From NCBI GenBank assembly GCA_902777385.1, contig CACYTP010000013.1, positions 1-64,000 of the forward strand: a stretch of 64,000 nucleotides of DNA, in the 5' to 3' direction. The translations under genes were made by a program, and so were the position numbers. Origin of the DNA: an uncultured bacterium. GTDB taxonomy: Bacteria > Cyanobacteriota > Vampirovibrionia > Gastranaerophilales > Gastranaerophilaceae. Shown here in pieces: positions 44,671 through 52,855 of the stretch (the first letter of the stretch is position 1; each line of letters opens with the position of its first letter). Below the pieces are notes generated by a model. The model worked only from the letters and a program-made list of their open reading frames with translations, made no database searches and had not been told where the DNA came from.

Positions 44671-44760
44671 CTTGCACCAGAACCGATCATGTGCGGAACA
44701 TTTTGTGGTGCATTAATCCAAATTGACGGTTGGCAGATTAAAGACGATTACCCGTGGTAA
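44671..44760 (+). pseudogene. C-terminal remnant of a prepilin-like gene
   Basis: The frame LAPEPIMCGTFCGALIQIDG/WQIKDDYPW then TAA matches the end of the intact prepilin at 55959 (AYCGAVIVLDG/WEIKSDYPW). A stop codon lies just upstream in frame (44665), so only about 29 codons survive. It marks a lost prepilin gene between the GT2 gene and cysE. Confidence 0.7.
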
Positions 44761-44767
44761 ATAGTTT

Positions 44768-45421
44768 TTATTGCTTTTCTTTTATTATTTCCACAAGTTC
44801 GTTAAATCTTTCATTAAGGCTGTCTAATTCTGCTTTCACAGGATCAGGAATTTTGTTGTGCATTAATATTCCGTTTTCATCTTCGACAGTTTGATTTACA
44901 ATTCTGCCAGGGACACCTACTACGGTAGAATGTTCTGGCACATCCTCTATAACTACTGAACCTGCACCTACTCTGACAAAATCTCCGATATTTATGCTGC
45001 CCAATATTTTTGCCCCTGCACCTATAATTACGTTGTTCCCTATGGTCGGGTGGCGTTTGCCGTGTTCTTTTCCTGTACCGCCTAAAGTTACCTGTTGGTA
45101 TATAAGTACATCATCCCCAATCTCGGTAGTTTCTCCGATAACTACGCCTTCCCCGTGGTCGATAAAAAATCTTCTGCCTATTTTTGCCGCAGGATGTATT
45201 TCTATCCCTGTTATAATTCTTGTTAAATAAGATATCATTCTCGGAATTAAAGGAATATGCCACTTGTAAATTCTGTGTGCAAGTCGGTATGCAATAAGTG
45301 CGTGTAACCCCGGATAACAAAGTATTACTTCAAATATGTTATTTGCGGCAGGATCTTTGTCGTAAATAACCTGTATGTCCTCTTTTACCTTGGTAATTCC
45401 TCGTTTAATAACTTCAATCAT
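44768..45421 (-). CDS. cysE: Serine O-acetyltransferase
   Basis: 217 aa left-handed beta-helix acetyltransferase: [66 protein letters not shown], with VGVPGRIV at the end. It makes O-acetylserine for CysK (36343). Shorter N-terminal helical region than the enteric enzyme. Ribosome site AGAGGA. Confidence 0.95.
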   Translation of the reverse strand: MIEVIKRGITKVKEDIQVIYDKDPAANNIFEVILCYPGLHALIAYRLAHRIYKWHIPLIPRMISYLTRIITGIEIHPAAKIGRRFFIDHGEGVVIGETTEIGDDVLIYQQVTLGGTGKEHGKRHPTIGNNVIIGAGAKILGSINIGDFVRVGAGSVVIEDVPEHSTVVGVPGRIVNQTVEDENGILMHNKIPDPVKAELDSLNERFNELVEIIKEKQ

Positions 45422-45488
45422 AATAAAATCCTCTGTAAGATTATTTTATATCTTATAAGGATAAATTTCATAGCCTAAACAGGGGATA

Positions 45489-46031
45489 TTAATACCTGAA
45501 ACAGTCAAAATCGTGGTCATCTGCAACTCCTATTGCCTGTAAGTATGAATAAATTATCACTGTTCCTACATATTTCATGCCACGCTTTTTTAAGTCTTTT
45601 GAAATTTTGTCGGACAACGGGCTTGATACAGGTATATCTTTAGAAGTCCTTTTTATAACTTTGTTATTTGTAAAACCCCAGATGTAATTTGAAAAACTGC
45701 CAAATTCTTTTTGAATTTCCTTATAAATCTTTGCATTATTTATCGCTGCCTGAATTTTTCCCCTGCTTCGTATTATTTTTTCATTGGTCAGCAGAGCGGC
45801 AATTTTTTCATCATTATATTTTGAAACTTTATCAACATCAAAATTATCGAAAGCTTCCCTGAATGCTTCCCGCTTTTTTAATACCGTAATCCATGATAAA
45901 CCTGCCTGAAATGACTCTAATATAAGCAGTTCAAATAATTCTCGGTCATCATATTTTGGAATACCCCACTCTTCATCGTGGTATTTCACATAAATATCTG
46001 ATTTTTCATCAACCCAAAAACATCTTTTCAT
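45489..46031 (-). CDS. tag: DNA-3-methyladenine glycosylase I
   Basis: 180 aa: KRCFWVDEKSDIYVKYHDEEWGIP, LFELLILESFQAGLSWITVLKKREAFREAF, and the end DDHDFDCFRY. Zinc ligands are visible (Cys4, His18 and the C-terminal His/Cys). It removes 3-methyladenine from DNA. TGC-TAACAT extended -10 ends 6 nt before the ATG without a ribosome site, so it is probably leaderless. Confidence 0.94.
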   Translation of the reverse strand: MKRCFWVDEKSDIYVKYHDEEWGIPKYDDRELFELLILESFQAGLSWITVLKKREAFREAFDNFDVDKVSKYNDEKIAALLTNEKIIRSRGKIQAAINNAKIYKEIQKEFGSFSNYIWGFTNNKVIKRTSKDIPVSSPLSDKISKDLKKRGMKYVGTVIIYSYLQAIGVADDHDFDCFRY

Positions 46032-46037
46032 GCTCTG

Positions 46038-46046
46038 ATGTTAGCA
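46038..46046 (-). promoter_or_regulatory. Extended -10 of tag (leaderless arrangement)
   Basis: TGC-TAACAT on the minus strand, then CAGAGC and the ATG. Confidence 0.4.
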
Positions 46047-46081
46047 TAAAATTTTTTATAAATATATATTGAGAGTTAATT

Positions 46082-47068
46082 TTATAATGTTTCAATAAGT
46101 TTAGGGATAACTTCAAAAGCGTCACCCACAAATCCGTAGTTGGCTATTTTGAATATTTCAGCATCTTTATCAGAATTTATTGCTACAATTTTTGTACTGT
46201 TAGCGATGCCTACTGTATGCTGTAAGGCTCCGGAAATTCCACAGGCTATATATAGTTTAGGTGATACAGTTTTTCCTGTTTGCCCAATCTGACATTGAGC
46301 GTCAGCTAATCCCATTTCAACCGCAAGCCTGCTTGCTCCTACAACTCCTCCCAGTTTTTTCGCAAGTTGTTTTAGTAATTCAAATCCCTCTTTCGACTGC
46401 ATACCTCTGCCGCCTGCCACAATTATTTCAGCACTGTTAATTTCGTTAACGGAGGATGAAATTTTTTTCTTAAAATCCGTAATATCAATTGCAGATACTA
46501 AATTTGAAGTATCTATATCAAGTTTTATAAACTCGGTATTTTTTCGTACGGTGTTTTCAAGCGGTTTGAAAACATTTGCTCGCACCGTAGCCATTTGAGG
46601 AGAATTCTTAGAAAGGATTGTTGCCATAAGTTGTCCCCCAAAAGTCGGTCTTGTGGCGGCAAGTTTTCCTTCTTCGTTTATATCAAGCGAAGTGCAATCT
46701 GCTGTTAAGCCCGTGTGTAATGCGGTTGAAATCCTTGGTGCAAGATCCCTTCCCTGACAAGTTGCACCTGTCAGCATAATTTCAGGGGATATTAATTTTA
46801 CCGCTTCAATTGCGGCTTTTGCATAGATATCTGATTTATACCTGTTAAATTTGTCACAAGAAACATAATAAACTTTATCAAAACCGTTAAGGCAAAAAAC
46901 CTCTTTGTAATCTTCCGTCAATTCTGATTCCAAAAAAATCAAAGCTGATACAGGAATATTATTTTTTTTACAGGATAATTCTATTGCTTTTGATGCAAGT
47001 TCAAATGTAACAGGGTGGATAAATTTGGCATGAGTAATTTCAGCCCATATTAATATTTCGCTGCTCAT
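46082..47068 (-). CDS. etfA: Electron transfer flavoprotein alpha subunit
   Basis: 328 aa with the FAD-binding C-terminal half: VAGGRGMQSKEGFELLKQLAKKLGGVVGASRLAVEMG, QIGQTGKTVSPKLYIACGISGALQHTVGI, NSDKDAEIFKIANYGFVGD. Pairs with etfB, overlapping it by 4 nt. Electron donor or acceptor partners (acyl-CoA dehydrogenase, quinone reductase) are not in the window. Confidence 0.95.
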   Translation of the reverse strand: MSSEILIWAEITHAKFIHPVTFELASKAIELSCKKNNIPVSALIFLESELTEDYKEVFCLNGFDKVYYVSCDKFNRYKSDIYAKAAIEAVKLISPEIMLTGATCQGRDLAPRISTALHTGLTADCTSLDINEEGKLAATRPTFGGQLMATILSKNSPQMATVRANVFKPLENTVRKNTEFIKLDIDTSNLVSAIDITDFKKKISSSVNEINSAEIIVAGGRGMQSKEGFELLKQLAKKLGGVVGASRLAVEMGLADAQCQIGQTGKTVSPKLYIACGISGALQHTVGIANSTKIVAINSDKDAEIFKIANYGFVGDAFEVIPKLIETL

Positions 47069-47844
47069 TTTGTGCCTCCTGTTGTTTTTATTGCTTCTGA
47101 CAGAGATTTTATATCATTCAGGTATTCACAGGTTACATCTCTGCCGGATGCTCTAAACGCCTTGCTGACATAGGTCGGAGAACCTTTTAATCCTGCTTCT
47201 TCAGGTTGAAGTCCAATGTCTTCGATAGTATATGTCGTAATTTCTGCCAATTGAGCCTTTTTAATTCCGTTAATGTTTGCTCTGACGGTTTCATAATCAC
47301 TTTTCAGCATACATATAAGAGCCGGAAGTTTTACTTTGACTGTTTCTATTCCTTCATCAAGTTCCCTCAGTACGGTTATGGAATCGTCCTGATAGTCAAG
47401 AATTTCTTTAACATAGGTGATTTGCGGAATATCAAGAAAATTTGCTATACTTGGACCTGTCTGTGCTGTATCTCCGTCCACTGCAAATTGTCCGCATACA
47501 ATTAAGTCAAAATCATTAAGCTTTGATTTAATTGCACTCGCAATAGTTTTTCCCGTTGCGTAAGTATCTGCACCTGAAAACTTCTTATCAGATAACAGTA
47601 CTCCTTCATCAACACCAACGGATATAGCTCTTCTCAGCACTTTTTCCGATTGATTTGGTCCCATTGTAATTGCAGATATCCGAACATCTTTGTTATTTTG
47701 CTTTAATTTAACAACACTATCCAGAGAATACAAATCATAAGGATTCAAAATGCTTTCTAATCCCTCTCGCTGGATAGTGTTGTTTTCAGTCCATTTTATG
47801 TCGGAAGTATCCGGAACCTGTTTTATGCAAAGAATAATCTTCAT
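47065..47844 (-). CDS. etfB: Electron transfer flavoprotein beta subunit
   Basis: 259 aa from ATG 47844 (GTG two codons earlier is possible). MKIILCIKQVPDTSDIKW, NPYDLYSLDSVVKLK, ALICGQFAVDGDTAQTGPSIA-like (IVCGQFAVDGDTAQTGPSIANFL) are EtfB hallmarks. The DGDTAQTGP segment resembles ETFs that bind a second flavin, as in bifurcating types, but that needs comparison. Confidence 0.94.
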   Translation of the reverse strand: MKIILCIKQVPDTSDIKWTENNTIQREGLESILNPYDLYSLDSVVKLKQNNKDVRISAITMGPNQSEKVLRRAISVGVDEGVLLSDKKFSGADTYATGKTIASAIKSKLNDFDLIVCGQFAVDGDTAQTGPSIANFLDIPQITYVKEILDYQDDSITVLRELDEGIETVKVKLPALICMLKSDYETVRANINGIKKAQLAEITTYTIEDIGLQPEEAGLKGSPTYVSKAFRASGRDVTCEYLNDIKSLSEAIKTTGGTK

Positions 47845-47896
47845 AATCACGCTTTCTTATATTTTTACACTTACTTCCGAATATTTTAATATACAA

Positions 47897-48085
47897 CTAT
47901 ATACGCTGTTTAGGCATAGTTTGTTTTGTATTGGCATCCAATAAAGCATTAAATGCCAAGATGTACATAGAACATTTTTTTACGGAAGGTACATACCAGC
48001 CGCATCTGTCTTGTGTGCATACCATATCTACTTCAGAACCTGCACTCATTAGAGGACAAAACGGAATTTCTTTTCTATCAACCAT
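47897..48085 (-). CDS. Four-cysteine mini-protein in the nfnA-etfBA cluster
   Basis: 62 aa with CPLMSAGSEVDMVC, CTQDRC and KKC: spacing C-x13-C-x4-C-x8-C, suited to a zinc or Fe-S site. AAAGGAGAAG immediately before the ATG shows it is translated. Between nfnA (28 nt upstream) and etfB, so it probably belongs to the same redox operon. I recall similar CPL-start mini-proteins as unnamed conserved proteins; function unknown. Confidence 0.7.
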   Translation of the reverse strand: MVDRKEIPFCPLMSAGSEVDMVCTQDRCGWYVPSVKKCSMYILAFNALLDANTKQTMPKQRI

Positions 48086-48113
48086 AACTTCTCCTTTATA
48101 AAGTTAATTATTA

Positions 48114-48953
48114 TTACACTCCAGCTTGTTTTAACAGATTACAAGATTCATCTCTTTTTCGTTCCTGATCCTTATAAATTCTTGTCCTGTTAATAACTTC
48201 ATCAAAATCAATTTTGTGTGCATCAAAATCCGGTCCGTCAACACAAGCGAACTTAACTTCTCCGCCAACAGTGACACGGCATGCTCCGCACATACCTGTT
48301 CCATCAACCATAATCGGATTCATGCTTGCTTCTGTATAAATTCCTTTATCTCGTGTCAAATCTGCTACAGCTCGCATCATTGGCATTGGACCTACTGCAA
48401 TTGCATAATCGATTTTTTCTCTTTCTATTAATCTTGACAGAACATTTGTTACAAAGCCTTTTTCGCCTAAAGATCCGTCATCTGTTGTTATAAATAATTC
48501 GGTGCAGGCATTTTTCATTTTATCGCTCCAAAATATTAAATCCTTATTGCGAGCACCCATAATCATATAAACTTTATTACCTGCATCTTTGAATGCTTTT
48601 GCTATCAGATAGCATGGAGCCGCTCCATAACCTCCTGCAAGGCAAACTACCGTTCCATACTTTTTAATATCTGTAGGTTTACCTAAAGGACCGGCTATAT
48701 CAATAATTTCATCACCTATTTCGAGTTCTGCAAGTTTTTTAGTCGAGTGACCAACTGCCATAAATACAATAGTCAAAGCACCTGTTTCTTTGTTTACATC
48801 GGCAATAGTCAGAGGTACTCGTTCTCCGTTTTCTTCCGCACGAAATATGATAAATTGTCCTGCCTTAGCGTTTCTTACAACGTAAGGTGCATCTATGGTT
48901 AATTCATACTGATTAGGACAAATTTCCTTTTTTGATAATATTTTATAGCCCAT
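48114..48953 (-). CDS. nfnA: NfnA-type ferredoxin-NADP+ reductase / sulfide dehydrogenase beta-like subunit
   Basis: 279 aa: FAD-binding N-terminus (GQFIIFRAEENGERVPLTIADV), NAD(P) domain (VVCLAGGYGAAPCYLIAKAF), GPMPMMRAVAD, and a C-terminal 2Fe-2S site with Cys in MVDGTGMCGACRVTVGGEVKFACVDGPDFDAH. This is the small subunit of NADH-dependent ferredoxin:NADP+ oxidoreductase. The large NfnB subunit is not next to it; instead a Cys4 mini-protein and etfBA follow. Confidence 0.88.
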   Translation of the reverse strand: MGYKILSKKEICPNQYELTIDAPYVVRNAKAGQFIIFRAEENGERVPLTIADVNKETGALTIVFMAVGHSTKKLAELEIGDEIIDIAGPLGKPTDIKKYGTVVCLAGGYGAAPCYLIAKAFKDAGNKVYMIMGARNKDLIFWSDKMKNACTELFITTDDGSLGEKGFVTNVLSRLIEREKIDYAIAVGPMPMMRAVADLTRDKGIYTEASMNPIMVDGTGMCGACRVTVGGEVKFACVDGPDFDAHKIDFDEVINRTRIYKDQERKRDESCNLLKQAGV

Positions 48954-49016
48954 CGTCTTCCCTTATATCTATAAGTTTATTATAGATTAATATTTAAAAA
49001 TTAGCAAGTGCATATA

Positions 49017-50927
49017 TTATTTACGTTTACACTCTTTTCCGGTTAGTTTACCGTGTTTTTCAATCATATCCGTAAATAATTCATTATAGTAGAATTTTGT
49101 ATCTTCAGCAGTTGCACCATATAATTTTTTATTCTTATCCGTGATTGAATTGTGTTTGTTCAGATAATTTATTATATCTTTGACTTCGAATAATTTTTCA
49201 CCGTTATTGTCACGTTTAAGTAACATATATCTTACAAGTTTTCTTGTCTTACCGTTGATGAGTTTGTATAACTTAATTGCATCCGTATTAGACGAAGCAC
49301 TTTTCTTTTTGCCATTTATACGATCTGCCTGTCTGGTTTCTTTTATTGAGTTAAATATTTCAGGTAACAATTTTAATCTCATCTTAGTAGCATTTTCAGA
49401 GTATATTCCCTGCTGTCTTTCAAATGTTTTTTCATGTAATCTCTGTTTAATAACATTATTAACATCAGAAATAACCTTTAATTTTCTTGCTTCTCTTGAT
49501 TCTTTTGCGGTATTTACCAGATTAATTGCAGTTTCTGCCTCATCAGAGTTAATAATGTTGAATTTAACCGTGTGCTTGAGCGGTCTTACATTTTTTGAAG
49601 CTGCAAGAGGTTTTTCTTCAATACCAAGTCTGTTATATCTGTATGTATTTATTTTGCTTTCAATATATCGTTTTGCCTTAGATATGATACTGTCGTGTTC
49701 TGCTCCGCCATATAAAATTTTTCCTTCTTGTGCTACTTTTTTATTTGCAGGCACATAAAGAGGATTTTGCAATTCGTTCATAAGAGCTGTTTTACGGGTT
49801 TGCCCTTCTGTCATAGAAACTATACGTTTTAAGTTAGTCATAAACATTTCTGCCATTTTTGCCGGCACTGTTTCCAATATGTCATTAAATTCTTTTGGAG
49901 AATTTACATGCAAATCTTTGCGTACAGCCTTATCAATAAATGTTCTTACATTTGCATTTATATCAATTCTGTCAAAAAGTTTCTTTAATTCTTTTATATC
50001 TTCAGAAATATTTTTTGATTTCTTAAAAGGCATATTGAATTTGTTAATTATATCTGTTCTCAAAGAAGAATTTTCCGGTGTAACAGTTTTGTACATATCA
50101 AGTATGATGTTTTTGGTTTCTTTATCCAACGATTCTTTTTTAACTATTTTTGTAACCAGTGTACTTAAAAATTCTGTACCTTCCGGACTGTAATGTGTTC
50201 TTAATTCATCCTTGTATTCTCCAAAAACAGAATTTACATTTCTGTTTTTCAGTAATTTATCTACTGCTAAATGTGCATCAAAGGTTTCTTTTCTGTATGT
50301 TCCGTCTGCTATCAGTCTGTCAAGAATTTCAATAGAATCAGCTTCTGCCGAGTGTAATTTTAAATAAGAGGTATAATTTTCCGGATGTTCAATATAGGCT
50401 TCTCTGTTTTTAGAAGAAAGCATGTCGATAATGGTTTTTGAAGACGAGGTTTTACCGTCCAATACTTCATGCTGCATTGTTTGGATAAATCCTAAACTTC
50501 TTTCATCATTTGCAAGTTTGAACATTTCTTCGGCATTTCTGAATGAACCTTGAGTTCTGTCAATTATGTTAAAATGTGCCGGAGTAGGATTTTCTACCAT
50601 TTTGTATATTTGTAACAGGTGTTCGGAATCGTCCTTCAAATTATTTGCAAGATTATGGTTTCTAATCTTGTACTGTGTTGCCATATCTGTAAAGAATGCA
50701 AATCTGTTTTTATTTGCACCTTTAGTAAGTTGTATAATTTTTTCCGCAGGTTGTCCGATTAGATTACTCATATAACTGCATGCTTCACGAATATATTGTT
50801 CGCTGTCGTATATTCTGACTCTTGTTGATGGGGTTCTGAAACTCAAACCTTGAAATGTCGGGGTTATATTTCTCTTATTGTTATTTAAATTGGTATTAAA
50901 ATTATTTTGTATATTTAGAATTTTCAT
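49017..50927 (-). CDS. Lineage-specific protein with N-terminal TFQG motif, paralogue of 52856-54802
   Basis: 636 aa, helical throughout. N-terminus is Asn-rich and ends in ITPTFQGLSF. It aligns along its whole length with the 648-aa protein at 52856: LDGKTSSSKTIIDMLSSKNREAYI vs MDGTNASALKIIDMLNSPNRNNYI; KKLFDRIDINANVRTFIDKAV vs KILFDRIDGNENITTFIKKAL; LKLLPEIFNSIKETRQ vs LKLLPEIFQSIKETRR; GKTRKLVRYML vs GKNRKLIRYML. No known domain. A weak AGAGG lies 12 nt before ATG. It is divergent from the GT41 gene. Confidence 0.75.
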   Translation of the reverse strand: MKILNIQNNFNTNLNNNKRNITPTFQGLSFRTPSTRVRIYDSEQYIREACSYMSNLIGQPAEKIIQLTKGANKNRFAFFTDMATQYKIRNHNLANNLKDDSEHLLQIYKMVENPTPAHFNIIDRTQGSFRNAEEMFKLANDERSLGFIQTMQHEVLDGKTSSSKTIIDMLSSKNREAYIEHPENYTSYLKLHSAEADSIEILDRLIADGTYRKETFDAHLAVDKLLKNRNVNSVFGEYKDELRTHYSPEGTEFLSTLVTKIVKKESLDKETKNIILDMYKTVTPENSSLRTDIINKFNMPFKKSKNISEDIKELKKLFDRIDINANVRTFIDKAVRKDLHVNSPKEFNDILETVPAKMAEMFMTNLKRIVSMTEGQTRKTALMNELQNPLYVPANKKVAQEGKILYGGAEHDSIISKAKRYIESKINTYRYNRLGIEEKPLAASKNVRPLKHTVKFNIINSDEAETAINLVNTAKESREARKLKVISDVNNVIKQRLHEKTFERQQGIYSENATKMRLKLLPEIFNSIKETRQADRINGKKKSASSNTDAIKLYKLINGKTRKLVRYMLLKRDNNGEKLFEVKDIINYLNKHNSITDKNKKLYGATAEDTKFYYNELFTDMIEKHGKLTGKECKRK

Positions 50928-51163
50928 TTTATCACATTACCTCTTATGGGGATTAAAAGACTGTAAAAAAATTTTTTTGCCACATACTTAAAAAATATTA
51001 ATAATTAAATATTTAAGCTGACTGTTTAATTATAATCAAAATGACAAAATACGCTCTACATCATAACATAAAAATGAATGATTTGTACAAAAATATTAAA
51101 ATTACGAAATTTGAATGATTACATGTACATATAAAGAGAGTAACATTGTTACGGAGAAAATTG

Positions 51164-52768
51164 ATGAGCCGGCGTATAACTGACAGAAATATTTTAAGAC
51201 AATTGGGACTTGCAAAATCATACTTTGACGAAAAAAAATATGATGATGCAATTTTAATATATGAGCAATTAACCGGAAAGGTTCCGGATATATACAGTTA
51301 TGACAAATCCGAAATATACAGAAATCTTGGGAATTGTTACTATTATTCAAACAATTTTGAAAAAGCAATACCGGCTTATGAAGAAAACTTAAAACTCTAT
51401 GGAGATAATGTTAGTGTATATAATATGCTGGGATACTTGTATTTTTATATTGACAGAGAAAAATCAGTCGAAAATTATCTGAAAGCTATGGAAATTCAGC
51501 CTGATTTAAAGAATTTTGTCATGTTGACACAGGTATTGATAAAGGACAGGAATTTTTCTCAAAAAGACTTAAAAGATACATTTGAAAAGTATGTAGAAAT
51601 ATTCCGACCTAAAATTTTAAAAGATGCAAAGCCTTACGAGTATAACCCGAAAGATTATGACAAAGATAAAAAGTTAAAAATAGGTTATCTGTCTTCTGAT
51701 TTACATTGTCATGCAATGATGACGTTTATGCTGCCGATTTTTGAACAGCATGATACTCAGCAATTTGATATAAATATTTATTCCTGCGGGAAAAAATCTG
51801 ATTCTACTACTGACAGAATTAAAGAGGCAATTCCTAATTTTTATGATTGCAAAGATTTATCGAACGAAGAACTTGCAAAGAGAATACATGATGACAAAAT
51901 AGATATTCTTATTGATTTAGGCGGATATACTCATACGGCAATATGGTCATTGTTGTATAAACCTGCTCCTGTAATATGTCAGTATCTTGGTTTTGTCGGA
52001 ACTTACGGAATAAAAGAAGTTGACTATATTATTACTGACAAATATACGATACCTGAAGAAATGGCTCCATATTACACAGAAGAACCGTTGTATATAGATT
52101 ACGGAATGAACAGATTTACATTTAATTCTAAAAATACAAGATTACCTAACATAACGGAACTTCCTTATGACAAGAACGGATATGTTACTTTCGGAAGTTT
52201 TAACTGTATGTCAAAAATAAACAAATATACCGTGAAATTGTGGTCCCAAGTATTGTTGAAAGATACAACCGCAAAACTCCTTATATATCGTACCCAAATG
52301 ACTGAACGGGATAAAAAAAGACTTATTCGTCAGTTTGGGGAATGTGGTGTAACGGAAGACAGATTGGAATTCAGAAATGATAAGATGGAGGCGAGTCATT
52401 TCAAATGTTATTCTTTATGTGATGTCGCTCTTGATCCAACCCCGTTTAGCGGACTTACGATTACCCTTGAGCAGTCTATGATGGGTATTGCAACATTGAC
52501 TTTGCCGTGGGAAACTATTGCATCAAGAGCTGCTGCAAGAGTAAACATGGCATTAGAGATGCTTGGTATGATTGCAAAAGATGAAGAAGATTTTGTAAAT
52601 ATTGCTGCTGACATAAAAAATCACATGGATGATATCAGATGGCTTAGAAAACATCTCAGACAAATTACATATAATTCTCAAATCTGTCAAAATTATAAGA
52701 AATATACAGAGAATATTGAAGAAAAATATCGTGAAATATGGCAAAAATTTTGCAATAAAAGTAATTAA
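51164..52768 (+). CDS. GT41-like (O-GlcNAc transferase/SPINDLY-type) glycosyltransferase with TPR repeats
   Basis: 534 aa from ATG 51164 (ACGGAG upstream; an in-frame TTG 18 nt earlier is weaker). Residues 1-125 are TPR-like (IYRNLGNCYYYSNNFEKAIPAYEENLKLY). The catalytic part has KIGYLSSDLHCHAMMTFMLPIF, IDILIDLGGYTHTAIWSLLYKPAPVICQYLGFVGTYG, VDYIITDKY, VTFGSFNCMSKI and DVALDPTPFSGLTITLEQSMMGIATLTLPW, as in the OGT family. Bacterial members glycosylate proteins or adhesins. It is flanked on both sides by paralogous F-Q-G proteins. Confidence 0.88.
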   Translation: MSRRITDRNILRQLGLAKSYFDEKKYDDAILIYEQLTGKVPDIYSYDKSEIYRNLGNCYYYSNNFEKAIPAYEENLKLYGDNVSVYNMLGYLYFYIDREKSVENYLKAMEIQPDLKNFVMLTQVLIKDRNFSQKDLKDTFEKYVEIFRPKILKDAKPYEYNPKDYDKDKKLKIGYLSSDLHCHAMMTFMLPIFEQHDTQQFDINIYSCGKKSDSTTDRIKEAIPNFYDCKDLSNEELAKRIHDDKIDILIDLGGYTHTAIWSLLYKPAPVICQYLGFVGTYGIKEVDYIITDKYTIPEEMAPYYTEEPLYIDYGMNRFTFNSKNTRLPNITELPYDKNGYVTFGSFNCMSKINKYTVKLWSQVLLKDTTAKLLIYRTQMTERDKKRLIRQFGECGVTEDRLEFRNDKMEASHFKCYSLCDVALDPTPFSGLTITLEQSMMGIATLTLPWETIASRAAARVNMALEMLGMIAKDEEDFVNIAADIKNHMDDIRWLRKHLRQITYNSQICQNYKKYTENIEEKYREIWQKFCNKSN

Positions 52769-52855
52769 GGTGTATTATTTATTGTAGAAAATAAATTTCT
52801 GTGACGCAAAAATATATTTTTAGGGATTTTACATTTAGTCGAAAGGTAAATAAAT

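Noticed and set aside
49180-50193. Rightward frames of 104-192 codons opposite the 636-aa gene
   Set aside because: Hydrophobic antisense shadows. The opposite frame has a full-length paralogue elsewhere in the window, which supports it as the real gene.
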